From Russula earlei (taxonomy: Eukaryota; Basidiomycota; Agaricomycetes; Russulales; Russulaceae): a stretch of 64,000 nt of DNA. Shown here piece by piece: positions 11,634 to 22,799 of the stretch. The position numbers and the translations under genes are program-made. The stretch is taken from positions 1 through 64,000 of the forward strand of contig JAGFNK010000090.1 in assembly GCA_025769875.1 (NCBI GenBank), given 5' to 3'. Under the pieces are notes generated by a model. It was not told where the DNA came from. It saw only the letters and a program-made list of their open reading frames with translations, and searched no databases. Position 1 is the stretch's first letter, and each line of letters begins with the position of its first letter.

Positions 11634-12516
11634 TGTCAAGACTCACTGTTGAATAATTCAGTTCAAGAGCGAGAGATAAGTTCAAAGACAAGTCAATAAA
11701 TGTCCAAGACAGCATGAGCAAGAAGTAGGGTCCAAAGCAGCACCAAATACCAAATAAGTATGGTTACTGGTAGTATTGAAAAGTCATGCAGGGAAGAGGC
11801 CAGGATGATCACAAGGGGACAGTCCTTAAAGGAGTATCCCAGGGGTAGACAGTGCTGTAAACAAATGGACAGTCTGAAGACTGTCCGCTACTTTATTGAG
11901 TGCTTATATACTACAAGAGAACTGCTAAATAGGGAACAAGTCATAACCTTGTTATCAAGCACAATTGATGGATGAGTAAGAGCCCTTACTGTCCACATGT
12001 TCACTGCTTCAGTACACATGCAAGCACCTGATTCATTTACTGTTAGTTAGTTTAGGGCTGGTCATTTGAGGACTTGTAATTTGGTTCAGGGAATAGAGTT
12101 GCTTATAAGGTCCCTTATATAGTTCCATTAGGGTCCTTACAGTCGACCCTAATACTTCTATTAAGGTCCTTAGTTTTGCTTTATAGTTCATTCTATGGTT
12201 ATTAGAGTTAGTCTAATAACGTGTTGTAGGGTCTTTAGTATCCTGTTAGTGCCTTTGTAGAGCACTTAGAGTCGTCCTAAGGGGTCCTTAGAGAGGCTAT
12301 AACACTGTCCTTTATTGCTAGAAGGGTTGCCACTAAGTGGGGCTTGCTGTATGTTGATTGTGCCAAGAATTGCTCATGCGACAATGTGTGTGCAATATTG
12401 TGGACACCTCTACTCACCCCTTTTGTCTGTGTGAACAGGGTGGCATCATAGAGGCTGGGTTTCCTCTACTAAGGAAGGGTCCTTCAAGGACCCTCTCCAG
12501 GAAATGGTTCATGACA
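11634..12516 (-). mobile_element. solo LTR, family A copy 4, with target duplication
   Basis: An 883 bp reverse-oriented family A LTR (TGTCAAG start and ATGACA end as read on the plus strand), flanked by the 5 bp duplication GTGTC (11629-11633 and 12517-12521). It lacks part of the GCATGCTCAG repeat segment found in the 964 bp copies. Confidence 0.9.
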
Positions 12517-12524
12517 GTGTCCAG

Positions 12525-13824
12525 TGAAGTGTTCCAATCTGCACATAGGGGAGGCTGCTGTTAAAACATCAATATATTGCCTAATCACTATAGGTGTTGC
12601 TTCTCCAGAGTGCTTGATCAAATGGATTTCCATGTTGGAGCAGAATGGAATGTGGAAGCAGAACAGAAGTCTGCCATCCTGAGGTAAGACCTCCAAGATT
12701 ACAGAAGTGGAGTGGAATCCACCATCCAGAAGCAATCCAAGATGTACCTTGATTGATTGATGTCTGTGTTAGCCAAGCAATTGCATGTAATGTGGATCCT
12801 GAGGTATGATGCAATCTTGCCTAGATCTGTCAACTCATAGCACATAGACAAAGATAGAGCACATAGATGTGAGTGCAAGCAACTGTGAGGATCACTAATG
12901 ATAATAATGTCATCGACAGAGAGGATTTGAAGTGATAAGCAAAATGATAATGGATCCCCCCACATCTTGGCAATGACATATGTCCACATGAGAATGTGTG
13001 TGCATGAAGCCAAGATAAGTGCCTGCATAGGAATGTGTGCATATGAAACTGATGCCCACATGAGAATGCGTGCATGTGAGCATGAGTCACTAAGGACTCC
13101 ATGAGAACATAAGTCCCATGTACAAGAGGCCTGTGTAAGACCAAAAAGTGTTTTTGGTGTGATGAAACCTTGCAATTGCTCCAAATAATTCTAATCTTCA
13201 TCACCCAGTGAGCCAATAATGGATGTCGACAAGACATCCTCAGATCTCCCAATTCATATGCTAGTGCAGCCAATGCTGAATAAGAGTTGCTAAGACTTGG
13301 ACCTGGCTACTGGTGAAAAGGTTTCATCAATGTCAATGCCTTGTAAATTGGGTGAACCACTGTGCAACTGAAACACACATGAAATCTCCAAGATTTGCAT
13401 GCAGCACACCCATTTGATAAGATCTATAAGATCAATTGTTCCCAGGTACCAATTTTTACAAGCATGCTGATCACATATGGATATGCAACTTGCCACTCAT
13501 TGGCAAAATCTGATAAAGTGCCTTCCTGATATGTAGCTGAGTGATTGCTTCTGCATAGCCAAGCCATATGCGATAAGCACCCTCTTGGATCTGTGTGCTG
13601 TCCCTCTGAAACATTTGGAACACAGACACAAATAAGACCAAGTTGAGAGTGGATGCAGTGGACCAATATATTGTCCTGACAATGCTAAGTGATGATGGCA
13701 TAAACAGTGTGGCAGAGTGTGTGGAACTGGCTGTATAGGTGGGGTAAAGTAGAGTAAGTGTGGTGTGAGGGAATCTAATGGGGTTTCTGGAGGCATGGAA
13801 CAAAGTGCTGACAATCCAGTTCAT
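12525..13824 (-). pseudogene. Ty1/copia reverse transcriptase remnant
   Basis: On the minus strand, three broken frames give copia RT landmarks in order. LQGIDIDETFSPVARSKS (about 13350) corresponds to the conserved GIDYDETFSPV block. SVDDIIIISD (about 12900) is the YVDD active-site region with the Tyr changed. YELTDLGKIASYLRIHITCN and INQSRYILD (about 12790) are the LG.I..(F/Y)L motif and QS.YI block. Between the first and second blocks, about 12980-13090, three degenerate repeats containing ATGAGAATG(T/C)GTG interrupt the coding sequence. Upstream frames to 13824 have no clear integrase motif. It is many times frameshifted and inactive. Confidence 0.75.
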
Positions 13825-13937
13825 GTGAAAGTAAGGCAGAGTATGTCACCGGTCCTGTAGGGACCAAGAGTTGTGCAGGGGAAAGGAGGGTCAGTATCAA
13901 TTCCCCTGGTAGACAGTATGCACTTGTCATGTGATAA

Positions 13938-14027
13938 GATAATGATTTGGTGTGTACAGATACACCCTACATCCAAAGACACAGATAATGATTAGGCGTG
14001 TGTGGATACACCCTACATCTGAAGAAG
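13938..14027 (+). repeat. two-unit 46 bp tandem repeat
   Basis: GATAATGATT...GATACACCCTACATC occurs at 13938 and again at 13984 with a few substitutions, immediately before an LTR start. The sequence before it (13840-13937) is unassigned. Confidence 0.6.
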
Positions 14028-14033
14028 GCAGAA

Positions 14034-14645
14034 TGTCATGAATTCCCCCTTGTTGGTTCATCTCTAACCTCTTTTGTTATTGTTTACTTATGCTATTGTT
14101 CTCTTCCATCATCCTTGTCCCCTCGGTTACCATTTCATCCCTTGATGTTGATAACCCCTTATTGTTTCACCTGTTGTGTTTCATCTATTGTTTGAGTCCC
14201 TTTTGCTATTGGTTCACTTTTATCTATTGTTCTGCATATGGTACTGTACAGCCTCGCTACATACAGTATTTAAGCACCTGTAAAAGCTGGGGAATGTCCC
14301 AAGCTTAGCTTTGTCCCATTTCCTGTTGCATCCCTTGCCCTGTATACTCTCTCAATCACAACTTGCTTGTGCTGGCCTATACTCTGCTTGACTTGAGCAC
14401 ACCTCAAGGAACCCTTGTGTTCCTCTTCCTCCTCTGCCTCTCTCTCATCATCATCCTCCTCTTCTGTGAAACCAGAAGATCAACTCTGTCTGCGGACTGA
14501 TTCATTGTCTGACTCAGCCTTGAGACACTAATTCTTTTGATCCAGTCTCCTTGAGCCGGCTCCCACTGAACCCTTGAACCAAGTCACAGGGACTTGGCCC
14601 CATTGAACTGTGAGCTAATGCTCCTATGGCCACGATGCCATAACA
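14034..14645 (+). mobile_element. LTR family E, copy 2 (5' LTR of chromovirus C)
   Basis: A 612 bp LTR from TGTCATGAATTCC to CCATAACA. It holds a TATA box TATTTAAG (14267-14274) and, 34 nt on, AAGCTTAGCTT (14301-14311), whose exact complement lies just after the LTR at 14647-14657. The adjacent gag-like frame makes this the 5' LTR of an element rather than a solo copy. Copies occur at 6230-6597 and 59367-60516. Confidence 0.8.
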
Positions 14646-14646
14646 C

Positions 14647-14657
14647 AAGCTAAGCTT
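14647..14657 (+). promoter_or_regulatory. candidate self-primer binding site of chromovirus C
   Basis: AAGCTAAGCTT starts one base after the 5' LTR and is exactly complementary over 11 nt to AAGCTTAGCTT at 14301-14311. The latter lies about 34 nt after TATTTAAG, where the mRNA would start. This matches the Tf1/sushi layout, where the first 11 nt of the mRNA prime minus-strand synthesis. Function is inferred; complementarity and positions are read directly. Confidence 0.65.
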
Positions 14658-14678
14658 CCTTACTCCATTCTGGAGATC

Positions 14679-17120
14679 AACCTTGAACTACCATCAAACT
14701 GTTGGATCTGTGTCCAACCCAGACCCTCCCCAGACCTCCCTGAACACGTTGTAGGAACTGCTACTTGGGACAGCTTTCACACCTTCCTCTGCTATGTCAC
14801 CACTGAAAACAATGAAGAACTACCCATTGAATTCATCAACAACCATTGGTTCAAGCTACAACTCAGAAGAGGACAGCTCTACACTCACCAAGACCTAGAA
14901 CTCATTGGAAACAGCCTTGGACTAGGCTACTGTAGGGAAAATGATCCTCTCTATGAACCACCATCAGAATCAGAAGCCTCTTCTACAGAAGGCAACCCCC
15001 CTGAACCAGAAAACATTGTTGAAACTCAGACACCCTTTGAATCCCCTGTGTTAGAACCAGAGGACCTCCCTGAAAACCAGGAACTCATTGAAACCCCAGA
15101 ACTCGAACCACAGAACCCCCCTGAACCTATTATGGCAGCCCAACCCCAAGTTGCTGTGCAACCACCCCAGGCCACCGCTCAGGCCCCCCCAGTTGTTGCC
15201 CCACCCCCTCAAGCAGCTGCCCCAGCACCACAAGGTACTAACGGGTCCTTCAGTGGAAAGGAGCCTTCAGCATTCACAGGGGAAAGAAACAAAACAAAAC
15301 ACTTTATCATGGAATTTAACTTGTACCAGGGTCTCAATGATGACAAAGCAGTAATGGTCTCCCCCTTCAAATGAACAATGCTGGCCCTCTCTTACATTCA
15401 GGGAGAAAAAGTCAAAGGATGGGTCAATTTGCAGGCAACTGCACTCAGGGAAAAAGTGTCATGAACCATTCTCCGCAGAGGGTCCTTGAAGGACCCTTCC
15501 TTATGAGAGGAAACCCAGCCTCTATGGTGTCACCCTGTTCACACAAGCAAAAGGGGTGAATAGAGGTGTCCACAATATCGCGCGTGCATTGTCGCACGAG
15601 CAATTCTCAGCACAATCAACATACAGCAAGCCCCACTTAATGGCAATCCTTTTAGCAATAAAGGACAGTATTAGGGCCTTCCCAAGGACCCTTTAGGACG
15701 ACTCTAGGTGCCCTACAATAAGCACTGACACAGTATCAAAGACCCTACAACATGTTATTAGACTAACTCTAATAACTATAGAATGAACTATAAGGCAATA
15801 CTAAGGACCTTAATAGAAGTACTAGGGTCGACTCAAAGGACCCTAATAGAACTATATAAGGGGCCTTATAAGATAACACTATTCCCTAGAGCAAACTACA
15901 AGTCCTAAAATGACCGGCCCTAAACTAACTAACGGAAAATGAATCAGGTGTTTACACGTGCACTAAAGTAGTGAACACGTGGACAGTGAAGGCTCTTACT
16001 CATCAAGAGGAGCCTCCTTACTCAGCAGCTTACTGAGCATGACTGAGCATGCTCAGTAAGCACACCCCAATTTCTTACTCAGCACACTACTGTGCTTGAT
16101 AACAAGGTTATGACTTGTTCCCTATTTAGCAGTTCTCTTGTAGTATATAAGTGCTCAATAAAGTAGCAGACAGTCCTCAGACTGTCCATTTGTTTACGGC
16201 ACTCTCCATTCCTGGGATACTCCTTTAAGGACTGTCCCCTTGTGACTACCCTGGCCTCCTCTCTGTGCGCATGCTCAACTGTACCAGTAACTGTACCCCT
16301 TTGGTACTTGTTACTGCTCTGGACTCTACTCCTAGCCCACGCTGTCCTCGACATCTATTGACTCATCTCTGAACTAACCCCTTGCTCTTGAACTGGATTG
16401 TTCAACAGTGAGTCTTGACAAAAAGTTAATAGGGCCCAAAACCCTGTCAACAGAATGGACGAAGCATTATGGAATGACTTTGTCACAGACTTCACATTTA
16501 AGTTCACCAATACAGCAGAAAAGGAAGACACCCAAGCAGCTCTTGCCAAACACAAAATGAAGGAGTCTCTAGATGACTACATCTCCACCTTTGAACAACT
16601 CTTGGCCAAATCTGGATGGCCTGAAACTGACATAATCACCATCAAGAGTTTCAAAAATGGACTAAAATGCAGACTTTACGCCACAATTCTCAATAGAGAC
16701 GTCTGGCCCACCACCCTCCAAGAGTGGAAGGAAGAAGCCAGAAGACAACACCACTGCTTCATCACCATTAGAGAAAAACTCAAGGGAAGAAAAACCTTCC
16801 CCACCACAGAACACAAAACCCACCACCCTGATCGAATGCAAGTGGACACCACCAAGTCCAATTTCAAGAAACTCACCAAAGAGGAAAGAAAACAACTAGC
16901 CAAAGAAGGGCGCTGCTTCTGTTGTAGAGAAAAGGGACACCTTAGCAAGGAATGTCCTAAGAATACAGTCCCCACTACTTCCAAGGCACACACCACCAAA
17001 CCAACCTCAGAACCACCCAAGGAGGAAGAAGCCTCCACTATGGTGGCCCACATGAAAGCATTGCCAGCAGAGGATAGAGCCAAACTTTGGGACCTCATCC
17101 TCAAAGAGGATTTTCTCTAG
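14679..17120 (+). pseudogene. gag of chromovirus C (split by a solo LTR)
   Basis: The N-terminal part, with EELPIEFINNHWFKLQ (about 14815), resembles the EYINNHWYFID segment of the relative at 20032. A Pro/Glu-rich linker follows (about 15000-15230), then the Retrotrans_gag core. The core is broken at 15456 by the inserted LTR and resumes at 16426 with EALWNDFVTDF, LDDYISTFEQLLAKSGWPE and FKNGLKCRLYATIL. A single CCHC zinc knuckle, CFCCREKGHLSKEC, sits near 16915-16956. The C-terminal tail ends LWDLILKEDFL. No ATG is seen near the expected start, and a stop at 15372-15374 breaks the first half. Role in the family: capsid and nucleic-acid binding. Confidence 0.8.
15457..16420 (+). mobile_element. 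solo LTR, family A copy 5, inserted in gag C
   Basis: A 964 bp LTR from TGTCATGAACC to GAGTCTTGACA, flanked by the 5 bp target duplication AAAAG (15452-15456 and 16421-16425). Removing it and one duplicate rejoins the gag frame. It contains TATATAAG (16144-16151), AATAAA and the hairpin GACAGTC-CTCA-GACTGTC (16169-16186). This is the best-preserved family A copy in the window. Confidence 0.95.
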
Positions 17121-18286
17121 GCCAAGGTACAACAGTCGGTACTAAGGCCCAAATAGATACCATTGTCCAACATAAAGAAAACTCAATGAAAGTTCCCTTT
17201 ATGATCACAACAAATGGAAAGACTGGCCAAGTGCTCCTAGACAGCGGAGCAACAGAAAATTTCATTAGCCAAGGAATTGTGGGAAAATTACAAATCCCAC
17301 TTTGAACCCTCAGAACCCCCAGACCCATTATCAATGTGGATGGCACTAACAACCAAGGAGGAGCGCTAACCCATTACGCCCACATGGCTGTATGTCATGG
17401 ACCCACCACCCAACTTCTCACCTTCTATGTCACCAATTTGGGAGAAGATAGAATGATCCTTGGATATCCCTTCTTGAAGGTGATAAACCCCCTCATCAAT
17501 TGGAGCACCGGTCACCTTAGAAACCACTTAGGGGTCCTTCTCACCCCTGTATCCCTAACAAACCTGCCAAAGATCCAAGTTGCACAAATAAGGTCAACCA
17601 TCATTCCCCCTGAATACTCATGGCATCAAAAGGTCTTCTTGGAAGAAGCAGCCAAATGACTCCCACCCAGTCGAGGGGAACTCAACTTCAGAATCACCCT
17701 GAAACCTGATGCCCCCAAATTCCTTGATTGTCGAACCTACCCCCTCCCCCAGAATGAAAAACAAGAACTGTCAAGACAGATACAGGAAGATCTGGCCAAA
17801 GGTTTCATCAAGGATGGCATCTCAGACTTTGTATCTCCTGTCTTCTTTGTCCAAAAGAAGGATGGTACTGCCCCAAGAATGGTAGTAGACTACTGGAAAC
17901 TTAACAATGCCACCATCCCAGATTATCATGCTCTACCAAACATGGAAGAACAATTACACCGTCTAAGGGGCAAGACCACCTTTAGCAAATTTGATGTCAG
18001 AGCCAGCTACAATAATATCCTGATCCATCCAGAGGACCAGCACAAGGGGGCCTTCAAAACCCAATTTGGCACATTCATCCCCATGGTAATGGGCTTTGGC
18101 TTCACCAACGCCCCAGCAGCCTTCCAACAAGCAATGAACCACACCCTCTGACCTTGGCTCCTCAAGTACCCTGAAAACACCTGTAACTACCTAGATGACA
18201 TGGCAATAGTGTTAAGGCTCCAAAGTGCCTTAAATAAGATCAATGGTCACATCTATGAACACATCCTACCAATGCAGATATGCTTG
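17087..18286 (+). pseudogene. protease and partial reverse transcriptase of element C
   Basis: The aspartic protease motif LLDSGATENFIS lies near 17235-17270, then a linker with DRMILGYPFLKVINPLINW. RT follows from about 17680: FLDCRTYPLPQNEKQE, FVSPVFFVQKKDG, MVVDYWKLN (usual Arg replaced by Trp), FSKFDVRASYNNI, FGFTNAPAAFQQAMN and NYLDDMAIV (about 18185-18215). Stops include TGA at 17657-17659 and near 18148, both where Arg is expected. The catalytic YLDD is intact but the domain ends soon after, so it is inactive. Confidence 0.85.
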
Positions 18287-18320
18287 AGTCAAGCAAGCAA
18301 TACTTGTGGAGGGGAAGGAG

Positions 18321-18830
18321 TGTTAGATCCTTCTGGAGTATGGCAACAAGATGAGAGGGGCTCTGCAGATGGGGTAGGAGTCAACTGTTTGGGATTGGCA
18401 AATTAAGTTGAGCTTAGGGCTCAACTGTTACAACTGGGGGCTTTATATAGCCCTACAGGGATAAGGTTTGTGCTACTGTAGTACTGGTTGGTGCTATAGA
18501 AGCAAATAGGTGGCTCATAGAAGCAAGGTTGCTTCTATGTAAACAATCTTGGTGCTGGAAGCATTAAGTGCTTCCCTAGTAGCAATCTTGGTGTCATAAG
18601 TACTTTCCTAATCAAGGAAGTGACATACGTGGCAGTACAGGAACATCTGGGACAGAAGCAATGCTACTCATTGCTTCTTCAGTACATCTTCAGAAAGATA
18701 CGATCAATGCATTCCAAATGCGATATCAATGGTCATAAATGGTCAAGATCTGATGCACACATGATAGAAACAGTGCAGTCCATAGTTCAGGTGTTCCGGC
18801 ATCTTCCGGACCCCAAACCACTTGGTAACA
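18321..18830 (-). mobile_element. LTR-like repeat D (510 bp)
   Basis: On the minus strand it runs from TGTTACCAAG to GGATCTAACA with TATATAAAG. About 33 nt later comes TAAGCTCAACTTA, resembling the TACACTCAACTTA block at the same place in the LTR at 30600-31120. The flanking 5-mers (AGGAG left, CCTAA right) do not match, so this is not a simple solo insertion. It sits at the junction between element C and the outer element B2, which suggests recombination or deletion. The purine tract on its left would fit a plus-strand 3' LTR instead, so orientation is not settled. Confidence 0.6.
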
Positions 18831-18839
18831 CCTAAGTCT

Positions 18840-19121
18840 GGCCATCAACCTTGGGCTTATCAAAAATCCTCATCTGCCATTATTTTGTCCAGAAAGGCAT
18901 CCTTTTCTTCTGTCTTCATTCCTTTAATTGCCACCATGATACTATCGATATCATAAGCAGAGGGTTGTTCTTCTTCTTTAGAATTCTTCATGGGTTCATC
19001 TTCTTCTGCTTCTGTAGTTTGAGCCTTGACATCCTTTCCTTTTTGTTTAGGATCATCCTTCTTCTTCCTCTGAGGGCATTGTTGGCTCATATGTCCAACC
19101 TTCTTGCATATGAAGCATTTC
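18840..19121 (-). pseudogene. C-terminal part of gag, element B2
   Basis: Minus-strand frame with the second half of the CCHC knuckle (GHMSQQCPQ), a lysine-rich segment and an acidic tail ending KDAFLDKIMADEDF. Joined to 28906-30230 across element B it restores a complete zinc knuckle of the form CFIC....GH....C, which proves the insertion point. At the codon where element B has TGA (21514-21516), this copy reads CAA. Confidence 0.85.
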
Positions 19122-19723
19122 TGTTAGGATTCTTGTGTTCTGTGTTTCTTGTCACTTACCTATGCATTGGTGACTCATCCTGATTACTCATATGCTCTTA
19201 TTCATCTGGCTTAGTGATGGCTTAGTGATTGCTTACTAACTTGCTTACTCGTTGATCAGTAATGGCTTACTCACTGCTGACTGATGCGCTGACAGATACT
19301 AGGAAGTCTGTCTACCAACTGGTATGGCTGTACTACCAGGTTGGGACAAAGCAAAGGTACTGAGGGGGTGCTCACCTCAGTGGACTGTGGGAGGTTCAAG
19401 TCCTACAGGGCTACAGCAGGTTTTGGCTAGAAGGATGTTGGGATCAGGTACCTAGGAGGTGTATGTCATTGGGATATGGCAGTGATTACTATGTGTAGGG
19501 ATCTCATAGTATAGGTACAAGAACTCTTTCAAAACAAGAAACATTCATCTTGTCAAATACTCTATACAAATCTATCAAAGAACTCTATAGTGAAAGTGGC
19601 CCCTCTCTTCTCTTACACCTAATCTTCCTGAGATAATATCAAAGGAATCGAAGTCTAGTGCTTGAACTATATCAAGCAACTCTTTCACTAAGAGTCAGTA
19701 CTAAGATCAATCCAATCTTAACA
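19122..19723 (+). repeat. 5' LTR of element B
   Basis: 602 bp, TGTTAGGATTCTTG to CCAATCTTAACA, followed by the leader TAAGTCAAGCATACTTACC. Its ends resemble those of the B2 LTR (30600-31120), but the central promoter segment differs. No TATA box followed by a leader-complementary block was found, in contrast to B2. Confidence 0.95.
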
Positions 19724-19989
19724 TAAGTCAAGCATACTTACCTTTGCACCAAGTAGGAGCAAAATTCAGATCCCAACTTATGCAGAAGTAGTCATAGGGA
19801 GGAACCTGTGTTGATTAGGAACTCCTCCAAGACTTTATAACCTGGAGAAAAAGGATATAGAACATAGTCAAACCCATTGGTATTTTTGCCAAGAACAAGC
19901 TTGTTGGTATCATAACTGAAAGCTAGGCAAAACTGGTGTCAGATTCAATCAACACTCCATTCAAGACAGGAAGTAACAGAAAATGATAC

Positions 19990-21675
19990 GCACAGTTTAA
20001 AGGAAGAACTCGGGACCTTCAAAACTTTTCCTTGACTGGTGTAGGAGCATGGTGGCATCCTACTGAAAAACCAGAAGGAGGATTTTTCAACGTTCAATTT
20101 AACAACAAAGTCCGACCTGCAGAATACATAAACAATCACTGGTATTTCATTGATTGGGACAAGGACGGGTTCTACGTGCTTGAAGACAACTTCATTACCA
20201 ATCCAGAAGAGTTTGGTTTAGGAACCAAAGCTAAGCCCTATACCACCAGGTGGCTCTTTAGGAGTGAACTGGAACAAGACATATCTATCACCAGTGTCAG
20301 TGAGCCAAAGGAATCAGAATCTCCCAAAGACACTCCAGTAATCGAAAAGAACAAGGAGCCAATAGACAAGCTCACCAAACATTTTGCCACAGCCATAGAC
20401 TTGACACAAGCAGCAACTGAAATAATGGCTACTACCACTCAAATAGCGACACAAACCACCCATTCGACATCTGGGAACTTGTATGCCACTCATCATGGAA
20501 CAATGCTAGTGCCCAATGTACAACAAGGAGGAGACCCACCAGATGGAGGAGCACCAGGTGGAGGAGGACCACCAGGTGGAGGAGTACCACCAGGAGGAGT
20601 ACCGCCTGGAGGAGGCCTGCCCCAAGCAGTGATCCCTGGACCAGCTCAAGGAGTCCCTGGAGGAACAGGATCAATGAGAGGACAACCACCAGCAATGTTC
20701 GCAGGGAATAGGAAGAAGACTATACAGTTCATGAAAGAATTTGAGCTGTATAGGATCATGAATTCTCAAAGCAGCATCATGATAGTGCCATACGAGAGGG
20801 TAGCCTGCACCTTGTCCTTTATAAAAGGGGATTAACTCAATGGGTGGGTAATCCAACAACTGGAAACCTTGATAAGAAGAGTACAAGGGGACAACACAAA
20901 CCAATTGGCACCAACTCACCTTCGGGAAGATGAAGATCTGTGGTACCTCTTCTCAATGGACTTCCTGAATCAGTGGCATGATAGTACCACTGTAGAAGAT
21001 GCCACAATGAACATCCAACAACTCACTATGAAGGAAGGAGAATTGGATGACTACATTGCGACCTTTAATCAATACCTACTCATGTCCGGATGGCCTAGAA
21101 ATACTCAAGGGATGGTCAAATTATTCAGGGATGGGCTTCGAAGAAACTTACATGCCATGATCCTCCAAAGAAGGCCCTTACCTGCAGCTGCAAACCTAGA
21201 TGCATGGCAAACCATAGCAAGGGAAGAGGCAGCAGCTCAGCATGAAATGAAAAATGCCTTAGGAGCATCCGGGAACCTAAGTTCCAGGGCACAACGACTC
21301 AGGAATTGGAAGGAGAAGAAAGCCAGAAAGGATCCTAATGCCATGGACATAGATGTAGTCAGGGCCACTTCAAGACTTGGTGAAGAAGAAAAGAAGAAGT
21401 TACAAGCAGAAGGGAAATGCTTTATATGCAAAAAGGTTGGGCACATGAGCCGGCAATGCCCCCAGAGGAAGAAGAAAGATGACTCTAAACAAAAAGGAAA
21501 AGATGTCAAGGCTTGAACCACCGAAGCAGAGGAAGATGAACCTGCAAAAGACTCTAAAGAAGAGGAACAACCCCCTGCCTATGACATCAATAGTATCATG
21601 GCAGCTAATAAAGGGATGAAGACAGAAGAAAAGGATGCTTTTCTGGACAAAATAATGGCTGATGAGGATTTTTGA
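19990..21675 (+). pseudogene. gag of element B
   Basis: In order: an N-terminal domain (WWHPTEKPEGG, YINNHWYFIDWDKDGFY), a Ser/Glu/Pro linker, a collagen-like Gly-Pro repeat (about 20525-20640), the Retrotrans_gag core (FMKEFELYRIMN, LDDYIATFNQYLLMSGWPRN, FRDGLRRNLHAMIL) and a CCHC knuckle, CFICKKVGHMSRQC (about 21418-21460). The tail ends DKIMADEDF. Stops: TAA at about 20833 and TGA at 21514-21516. The original ATG is not obvious because the first ~15 codons are disrupted. Confidence 0.85.
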
Positions 21676-21694
21676 TAAACCCAAGGTCGATGGC

Positions 21695-22799
21695 TGTTAT
21701 GAACCAAGGCCAGGTCCTGGCCGTAGATTGTCCCATTTCACTCAAGAGAGACCTCTCTCACTTTGCATTGCCAACTCCCTTCCATTTCCTGGGCTACCCC
21801 TCCTGCGGTACAAGATATCGCTATTGCAAAGGCACTATAACATGACCAGGCACCTGTTTCCTAATCGGGTAATCATTGTGTGGCAGCCACATGGTCACCC
21901 AGCCACCAAGAACCCGAAACAGCAGCACAAACTCTTAGAAACTGTTGCATAACTCATCTGACATCATCAAGGCTCCAATGACATCATGGCTGACTGAGCG
22001 ACTCCACAGTGACCTCATAGGCTCACTAAGCGCTCCACAGTGACATCATAATGATGTCATCGCTCCCCAATGATCAGTAATGCGCTCAGTAAGCCTGAAA
22101 CTTGACACAAGCAAGTTTATGCCTCTGTAGTCCTATTAGGATGGTACCAAAGGGTCTAGAATAGTTCCAGTTCTTTGTAATGTCATTGTGATTTATTACT
22201 GATGCACTGTAGATATCACTCTGGGGTGTCAGCACAATGCTCCAGACAGTAGTTCCATTGTTCGGATTGACTTATGGCTTAGTCAGGTCGATATTACAGG
22301 CAGAGGAGCAGTAGTATACCTTAGTCTCAATTGCTCCTCTGCAGGTGTGTAGTAGTTTGACTCCTCATAACAATACCAGTCTCAATTGCTCCTCTGCAGT
22401 TCCCTTTGAGTCCTGTGGACATAAGGGTGCTAATAGGTCGCTTATTTAACATGTAATCGACCCCGTACACTGTATATAAGCCCCAATGAAGCATGGCAGT
22501 TGTCAGACTGTCCATTTGTGATACTCTCATCTTCCTGAGTACTCCCCTGCATCCACTCAGTCTAAAGTCCCCCCTCATCCTCAAGGTACTCTTCAACGAC
22601 TGCCTTGTTTAAAGCCCCTTGCTGCACTGGCCTCTACTCTTCGCCTCTGCCTTCTGCAACATGTACCAGTCCCCATCTGGTATCTCCTAGTCATTTGGCT
22701 TGTCCTCCTGTTCAACACCATTTACACCATGTACCGTCTGTTCCAACCCTTGCCCACCTGCTCCTGAGTCCATAGTGATCAGCAGTATGTGTCTTGACA
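21695..22799 (+). mobile_element. solo LTR, family A2 copy 2, inserted in element B
   Basis: 1105 bp from TGTTATGAACC to GTGTCTTGACA with the 5 bp target duplication ATGGC (21690-21694 and 22800-22804). It separates gag from protease. Compared with the 830 bp copy at 9826-10655 it holds a 271 bp extra insert at 22181-22451. It carries TATATAAG (22473-22480) and, 31 nt on, CAGACTGTCCATTTG. Confidence 0.95.
22181..22451 (+). mobile_element. 271 bp TG...CA insert inside an LTR
   Basis: Absent from the other family A2 LTR. It starts TGTCATTGTG, ends TTATTTAACA and is bordered by a repeat of TGTAA (22176-22180 and 22452-22456), consistent with a small LTR-type element. Inside, TCTCAATTGCTCCTCTGCAG occurs twice (about 22324 and 22380). 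It has no coding capacity. Confidence 0.65.

Larger units (their letters stand above)
14034..18320 (+). mobile_element. chromovirus-like Gypsy element C, truncated
   Basis: 5' LTR (14034-14645), gag, protease and the first part of RT on the plus strand, interrupted by a family A solo LTR (15457-16420). The copy stops after the YLDD motif near 18220-18286. RNase H, integrase and a matching 3' LTR are absent, and an unrelated LTR begins at 18321 after the purine tract GGAGGGGAAGGAG (18308-18320). Several stops are TGA codons where relatives have Arg. Confidence 0.8.
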
